The translations under genes and the position numbers were made by a program. The notes under the pieces were generated by a model, which saw nothing but the letters and a program-made list of their open reading frames with translations, had not been told where the DNA came from and searched no databases. From Sphingomonas_O antarctica (GTDB lineage: Bacteria > Pseudomonadota > Alphaproteobacteria > Sphingomonadales > Sphingomonadaceae), in the NCBI RefSeq assembly GCF_965137005.1, contig NZ_CBCRXM010000002.1:248001-312000 (forward strand): a stretch of 64,000 nucleotides of DNA, given 5' to 3'. Positions 59,788 through 64,000 of the stretch are shown here, piece by piece. How positions within the stretch are numbered: position 1 is the stretch's first letter; each line of letters begins with the position of its first letter.

Positions 59788-61428
59788 TCAAGCGCTTACC
59801 AACCGTGCCGCCTGTGCCCGCGCTTCATCGGTCACTTCCGCGCCCGACAGCATCCGCGCGATTTCCTCGCGCCGTTCGTCCTCGGCCAGCACGCGCAAAT
59901 TGGTGCGGGTGACGAGGCCGTCGCTGTTCTTGGCGATGAGCAGGTGTTCGCTGCCACGCGCGGCAACCTGCGGGCTGTGGGTGACGACGATGACTTGACG
60001 GCCGTCGGCGAGCCGCGACAGCCGATCGCCGATCGCGCTGGCCACCGCGCCGCCCACGCCGCGGTCGATTTCGTCGAAGATCATCGTGGCTGCCGCGCCT
60101 TCTTCGGCGAGCGCGACCTTCAGCGCGAGGATGAAACGCGACAATTCGCCGCCGCTGGCTATGCGCGTCATCGCCCCGAACGGTGCGCCGGGGTTGGTCG
60201 AGACTTCGAATTCGACGCGGTCGGCACCGGCTTCGCTCTCGGGTCCGGCGGCGATGGCGGTGCGGAAGCGTGCGGCGTCGAGTTTGAGCGGGGCGAGCTC
60301 GCCCGCGACCGCCGCATCGAGTTTCTGCGCGGCGGCGGTGCGCGCGGCGGTCAGCTTGACGGATTCGCCGCGATAAGCCTCCTGCGCCGCGCGGTGCGCC
60401 GCTTCGAGCCGCGAAATGCCGGCGCCGCCGTCCTCGATCGCCGACAGCCGCGTGCGCAATTCATCGGCCAGCGCCGCCAGATCGTCGGGCTGGACGCGAT
60501 GTTTCCGCGCCAGCCCGCGCAGGTCGAACAGCCGCGCCTCGTCCGCCTCCAAACGCGCCGGATCGAACGCCAGCGCGCGCGCCGCGTCGGCGAGATGTTC
60601 CTCGGCCATCGCCGCCTCGATGATCGCGCGGTCGGTCGCGGCGAGAGCTTCGGCCAGCGCCGGGTGATCGCGCGCCACGCGGTCGAGCGCGCGGGCAGCG
60701 GCGCGCAGCTTGGTGAGCGCACCCTCCGGCCCCTCGGTCAGCGCGGTGATGTCGTCGATCTCGCCCGCCAGCCGCTCGCCCTTTTGCGACAGTGAACGCG
60801 CGTCCGCGAGCGTGGCTTCCTCGCCGGGCTGCGGACCGAAACCGTCGAGTTCGCCCACCGCATGCGTTAGCCAGTCGCGATCCGCTTCGGCATTGGCGAG
60901 CGCATCCCGCGCCGTCGCGAGTTCGGCGGCGGTCGCGCGCATCGCCGTAAACGCCGCTGCGGCCAAACAAACGTCGATCCGCCCGAAACTGTCGAGCAAG
61001 GCGCGATGCCCGGCGGGCGCGAGCAGTCCGCGATCGTCATGCTGGCCGTGAATTTCGACCAGCAGCGCGCCGAGGTTGCGCAACAGGCCCGCCGACACCG
61101 GCTGGTCGTTGACGAAAGCGCGGCTGCCGCCATCGGCCTTGACCGTGCGGCGGATGGTCAGCGGCTCTCCGGCTTCGACGGCAATGTCGTGATCGGCCAG
61201 CCAGTCGGCGGCACCGGGCGCTTCGAAGCTGGCGGAGACGCTGGCCTGCGCCGCGCCCTGCCGTACCAGCCCGCCGCCTGCGCGCATGCCCAGCGCCAGG
61301 CCCAAGGCGTCGAGCAGGATCGATTTGCCCGCGCCGGTTTCACCCGTGATGACGACCAGTCCGCTGGAAAAATCGAGGTCGAGCGCCTCGATCAACACGA
61401 CATCGCGAATGGCCAGGGATTGGAGCAC
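59788..61428 (-). CDS. recN: DNA repair protein RecN
   Basis: SMC-like ATPase for double-strand break repair. 546 residues: Walker A GETGAGKS at about residue 30, long helical coiled-coil middle, and C-terminal signature IASGGELSRFILALKVAL, Walker B TMIFDEIDRGVGGAVASA and the H-loop VIVVTHSPQVAA. Start LQSLAIRDVVLIE is typical. Length is normal (550-570). Cytoplasmic. Confidence 0.96.
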   Translation of the reverse strand: MLQSLAIRDVVLIEALDLDFSSGLVVITGETGAGKSILLDALGLALGMRAGGGLVRQGAAQASVSASFEAPGAADWLADHDIAVEAGEPLTIRRTVKADGGSRAFVNDQPVSAGLLRNLGALLVEIHGQHDDRGLLAPAGHRALLDSFGRIDVCLAAAAFTAMRATAAELATARDALANAEADRDWLTHAVGELDGFGPQPGEEATLADARSLSQKGERLAGEIDDITALTEGPEGALTKLRAAARALDRVARDHPALAEALAATDRAIIEAAMAEEHLADAARALAFDPARLEADEARLFDLRGLARKHRVQPDDLAALADELRTRLSAIEDGGAGISRLEAAHRAAQEAYRGESVKLTAARTAAAQKLDAAVAGELAPLKLDAARFRTAIAAGPESEAGADRVEFEVSTNPGAPFGAMTRIASGGELSRFILALKVALAEEGAAATMIFDEIDRGVGGAVASAIGDRLSRLADGRQVIVVTHSPQVAARGSEHLLIAKNSDGLVTRTNLRVLAEDERREEIARMLSGAEVTDEARAQAARLVSA

Positions 61429-61454
61429 TTGTGCTGCTTAGCGAAGAAGAAGGG

Positions 61455-61550
61455 CCACCCCTAGCCCCTCCACGAAGGCGTGGAGGGGAACGGGACGCAC
61501 GTTGACCGGTCATATTCCCCTTCAGCCCTTGCTGGAGGGGTTAGGGGTGG
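61455..61550. repeat. Long inverted repeat between recN and bamD
   Basis: CCACCCCTAGCCCCTCCA (from 61455) is mirrored by TGGAGGGGTTAGGGGTGG (ending 61550), with one mismatch, and inner GTGGAGGGGAA/TTCCCC-like arms. The 96-base element lies in the 133-base gap and would give a very stable folded RNA. This CCCCTCC/GGAGGGG type is a familiar dispersed repeat in sphingomonads; copy number elsewhere was not checked. Confidence 0.8.
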
Positions 61551-61561
61551 TTCTTGCTTAC

Positions 61562-62335
61562 TCAGGCCGGATGCTTCTGCATCAGCGCATAAGCCCGCTC
61601 ATACCATTTCGAGCCCGGATAGTTCGCACCCAGGACGGCGGCGGATTTCTTGGCCTCCTCGGGAATGCCGAGTGCCAGATAGCTTTCGGTCAATCGCTCG
61701 AGCGCTTCGGGCGTGTGCGTCGTCGTGTCATATTCGTCGACGACCTTGCGGAACCGCAGCGTGGCGGCGATCCATTGCGAGCGGCGCTGATAGTAACGGC
61801 CGACTTCCATTTCCTTGCCGGCAAGGTGGTCGCGAACCAGATCGACCTTCAGCCGCGCATCGACGGCATAGCGCGTGTCGGGATAACGGCGGATCAATTC
61901 GCCCAGCGCATCGAGCGCCTGTTGCGTGATTTTCTGGTCGCGCGTGACGTCGGTGATCTGTTCGTAATAATCGAGCGCGATCAGGTAATAAGCGTAGGAC
62001 GCGTCCTTGTTGCCCGGATGGATCGACAGGAAGCGTTGCGCGCCGTCGACCGATTTCTGGTAATCGTGGCTGAGGTAATAGCTGAACGCCGACATCAACT
62101 GCGCGCGGCGCGCCCACACCGAATAGGGATGCTGGCGCTCGACCTCGTCGAACAGGATCGCCGCCTCCTGATACCGGCCGCGGTCGAGCCGGTCCTTGGC
62201 GGTGGAATAGAGCGTGTCGACGTCGCGCGCGACAAACGGCAGGTCGCCCTTGGGACGTTTGCCGGCGCACGCGGACAGCGAGCCGAGGACCGCAATCGCG
62301 GCAATGGCGGCCCATGGCCGGGTAATCTTGAACAT
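61562..62335 (-). CDS. bamD: Outer-membrane assembly lipoprotein BamD
   Basis: TPR lipoprotein of the BAM complex. 257 residues: signal peptide and lipobox LGSLSAC with lipidated Cys at residue 23, then five TPR-like repeats including DRLDRGRYQEAAILFDEVER, HPYSVWARRAQLMSAFSYY, RRYPDTRYAVDARLKVDLVR and TPEALERLTESYLALGI. This matches the length and order of BamD (ComL/YfiO). Divergent from the rel/spo gene. Confidence 0.95.
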   Translation of the reverse strand: MFKITRPWAAIAAIAVLGSLSACAGKRPKGDLPFVARDVDTLYSTAKDRLDRGRYQEAAILFDEVERQHPYSVWARRAQLMSAFSYYLSHDYQKSVDGAQRFLSIHPGNKDASYAYYLIALDYYEQITDVTRDQKITQQALDALGELIRRYPDTRYAVDARLKVDLVRDHLAGKEMEVGRYYQRRSQWIAATLRFRKVVDEYDTTTHTPEALERLTESYLALGIPEEAKKSAAVLGANYPGSKWYERAYALMQKHPA

Positions 62336-62433
62336 CGGATAGCCCTCTAACGAGCGCCCATCGCAGCGCCAAGTGAAACCCGCGATGAACGCCGCGCTTG
62401 CCTTTGCGTGACCTGACTGCCCACATAGAGGCG

Positions 62434-64000
62434 ATGCTGCGTCAATATGAACTGGTCGAGCGGGTCAAATCCTATGATCCGGATGCCGACGAGGCGCTGC
62501 TCAACCGCGCCTATGTGTTCTCGATGGCGGCGCATGGGTCGCAGAAGCGCGCTTCGGGCGATCCGTATTTCAGTCACCCCATCGAAGTCGCGGGCATATT
62601 GACCGACCTGCACCTCGACGACGAGACGATCGCCACCGCGATCCTCCACGATACGATCGAAGACACCGTCGCGACGCATGAGGAGATCGAGGCCAAGTTC
62701 GGGCCTTCGGTCGCGCGGCTGGTCGACGGGGTGACCAAGCTCAGCAAGATCGAGGCGCAGTCGGATACCGAGCGCGCGGCGGAGAATCTGCGCAAATTCC
62801 TGTTGGCGATGTCGGACGATATTCGCGTGTTGTTGGTCAAGCTGGCCGACCGGCTGCACAACATGCGCACGCTGCATCACATCGCCAACCCCGACAAGCG
62901 CCGCCGGATCGCGCGCGAGACGATGGAAATCTATGCCCCGCTGGCCGAGCGGATCGGCATGTACGAATTCATGAACGAGATGCAGACGCTGGCATTTCGC
63001 GAGCTGGAACCCGAAGCGCATGCGTCGATCACGCGGCGGCTGGAGCAATTGCACGAAGGTGGCGGCGACGTGATCGCGCGGATCGGATCGGGGTTGAAGC
63101 TGTTGCTCAACCGCGCCGGGATCGAGGCGGATGTCGTCGGGCGCGAAAAGCATCCCTATTCGATCTGGCGCAAGATGGCCGAGCGCCACATCAGTTTCGA
63201 ACAATTGTCCGACGTGATGGCATTCCGCGCGATCGTGCCCGATACCGACGCCTGTTACCGCGCGCTGGGGGTGGTCCACGGGCGCTGGCCGATGGTCCCG
63301 GGGCGGTTCAAGGACTATGTCTCGACCCCCAAGCGCAACGGTTACAAATCGTTGCACACCGCGGTGATTCACAATGAAAAGGCGCGGATCGAAATCCAGC
63401 TGCGGTCGTCGGAAATGCATGCCCAGGCCGAATATGGGCTGGCGGCGCACTGGACGTACAAGCAGGGCGTGCGCCGTCCCGACGTGCCGACGCGGTGGAT
63501 CAACGACCTGATCGAAATCCTCGACAATGCCGAAACCGCCGACGAACTGCTCGAACATACGCGGATGGCGATGTACCAGGATCGCATCTTCGCCTTCACG
63601 CCGAAGGGCGAGCTGATCCAGCTCCCCAAGGGCGCGACGCCGGTCGATTTTGCTTATGCGCTTCACTCGACGCTGGGCAACGAAGCGGTCGGCGCGAAAA
63701 TCAACGGCCGCGTCGTGCCGCTGCGCACCCCGATCGAAAATGGCGACCAGGTGCAGATTTTGAAGTCAAAGGCGCAGGAGCCACAGCCCGCCTGGCTCAA
63801 CTTCGTCGCCACCGCCAAGGCGCGTTCGGCCATCCGCCGCTACGTCCGCAACAAGGAACGCGGCGAGACGGTGTCCCTGGGCCGCAAAATGTACGACGAA
63901 CTGGTCACGCGCCTGCCTGCAACCCTGGGCAAGGACGCCCTGCCCGCCGCGCTCAAACGCCTCAAACTGCCGAATGAGGGCGCACTTATGGAAGCTATCG
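62434..64000 (+). CDS. rsh: Bifunctional (p)ppGpp synthetase/hydrolase, Rel/Spo family (3' end outside window)
   Basis: Stringent-response enzyme that makes and breaks (p)ppGpp. ATG 62434 follows GAGGCG; 522 codons are present and the frame is still open at 64000. Visible domains: HD hydrolase with ILHDTIEDT near residue 70 and LADRLHNMRTLHH; synthetase with GRFKDYVSTPKRNGYKSLH near 290 and AEYGLAAHW; the RFKD form of the RxKD motif marks a bifunctional enzyme; TGS domain FAFTPKGELIQLPKGATPVD near 385. The C-terminal ACT region is missing because of the window end. Single Rel/Spo enzymes are usual in alphaproteobacteria. Confidence 0.95.
   Translation, partial: MLRQYELVERVKSYDPDADEALLNRAYVFSMAAHGSQKRASGDPYFSHPIEVAGILTDLHLDDETIATAILHDTIEDTVATHEEIEAKFGPSVARLVDGVTKLSKIEAQSDTERAAENLRKFLLAMSDDIRVLLVKLADRLHNMRTLHHIANPDKRRRIARETMEIYAPLAERIGMYEFMNEMQTLAFRELEPEAHASITRRLEQLHEGGGDVIARIGSGLKLLLNRAGIEADVVGREKHPYSIWRKMAERHISFEQLSDVMAFRAIVPDTDACYRALGVVHGRWPMVPGRFKDYVSTPKRNGYKSLHTAVIHNEKARIEIQLRSSEMHAQAEYGLAAHWTYKQGVRRPDVPTRWINDLIEILDNAETADELLEHTRMAMYQDRIFAFTPKGELIQLPKGATPVDFAYALHSTLGNEAVGAKINGRVVPLRTPIENGDQVQILKSKAQEPQPAWLNFVATAKARSAIRRYVRNKERGETVSLGRKMYDELVTRLPATLGKDALPAALKRLKLPNEGALMEAI

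Noticed and set aside
1..64000. CRISPR arrays, rRNA genes, insertion sequences with transposase
   Set aside because: Looked for; no regularly spaced direct repeats, no rRNA stretches and no transposase or integrase frame is present.

Overview
The window is a contiguous piece of chromosome from a high-GC alphaproteobacterium, most probably a member of the Sphingomonadales (Sphingomonas or a close relative). The sequence basis is: the proteins read like sphingomonad orthologues, a secreted protein carries the PEPxxWA-CTERM sorting tail typical of this group, there are COQ9 and CBP3-type ubiquinol-cytochrome c chaperone genes, GTG and TTG starts are common, and short palindromic repeats of a kind familiar from sphingomonad genomes are scattered through it. 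There is one tRNA gene, no rRNA and no CRISPR array. Coding density is very high: no gene-free stretch reaches 300 bases (the longest are about 240-253 bases at 29184-29432, 30465-30717 and 50841-51080).

Layout. 1-5.2 kb: end of a TonB-dependent receptor, glnD (nitrogen sensing), a TPR/aspartyl beta-hydroxylase-type protein, and an AT-richer Mrr-like nuclease gene that looks acquired. 5.2-16.8 kb: housekeeping genes mutS, maeB-type malic enzyme, bamE, CBP3 chaperone, YceD/DUF177, ssb, feoAB (iron uptake, possible Fur site), COQ9, a PuuD-like membrane protein and periplasmic sodC. 16.9-22.3 kb: a translationally coupled MaoC dehydratase / CoA-ester lyase / leuB operon, an AbrB-Doc toxin-antitoxin pair, a flavodoxin-like reductase, and transhydrogenase genes pntB and the alpha-2 subunit, without the alpha-1 subunit. 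22.5-29.2 kb: a complete seven-gene spore-coat-U (sigma/Csu type) chaperone-usher pilus operon, followed by a PEP-CTERM protein. 30.7-39.7 kb: M20 peptidase, SDR, prmA, a TPR/TonB_C-like protein, a thioredoxin-like protein, and the E2-E1beta-E1alpha genes of a branched-chain 2-oxoacid dehydrogenase. 39.9-49.6 kb: a glycosyltransferase with a fused C-terminal domain, a GH130 enzyme, two secreted peptidases, a fumarylacetoacetase-family hydrolase and an acyl-CoA dehydrogenase. 49.6-54.6 kb: the most accessory part, with an orphan 3TM holin plus GH108 muramidase, tRNA-Pro(GGG), an array of mini-hairpins, an MFS transporter, and a compact four-gene unit headed by a membrane-anchored HTH regulator whose start codon lies inside a perfect 12-bp inverted repeat. 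54.6-64 kb: M13 peptidase, ligA, a secreted protein, recN, bamD and the first 522 codons of a bifunctional Rel/Spo (p)ppGpp enzyme.

How the genes fit together. Most of the window is core metabolism and envelope or genome maintenance (MutS, SSB, LigA, RecN; BamD, BamE). BCKDH and the acyl-CoA dehydrogenase fit branched-chain amino-acid or acyl-CoA catabolism. The pilus operon is a self-contained surface adhesion system. Points that stand out: REP-type palindromes inserted in frame inside both mutS and ligA that share an exact 25-bp unit; the GT/GH130 pair; the HTH-membrane operon with its start-codon palindrome; and a hairpin that would hide the ribosome-binding site of the muramidase gene. 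No function here was confirmed by database search; all calls come from reading the translated sequence and from knowledge of the families.
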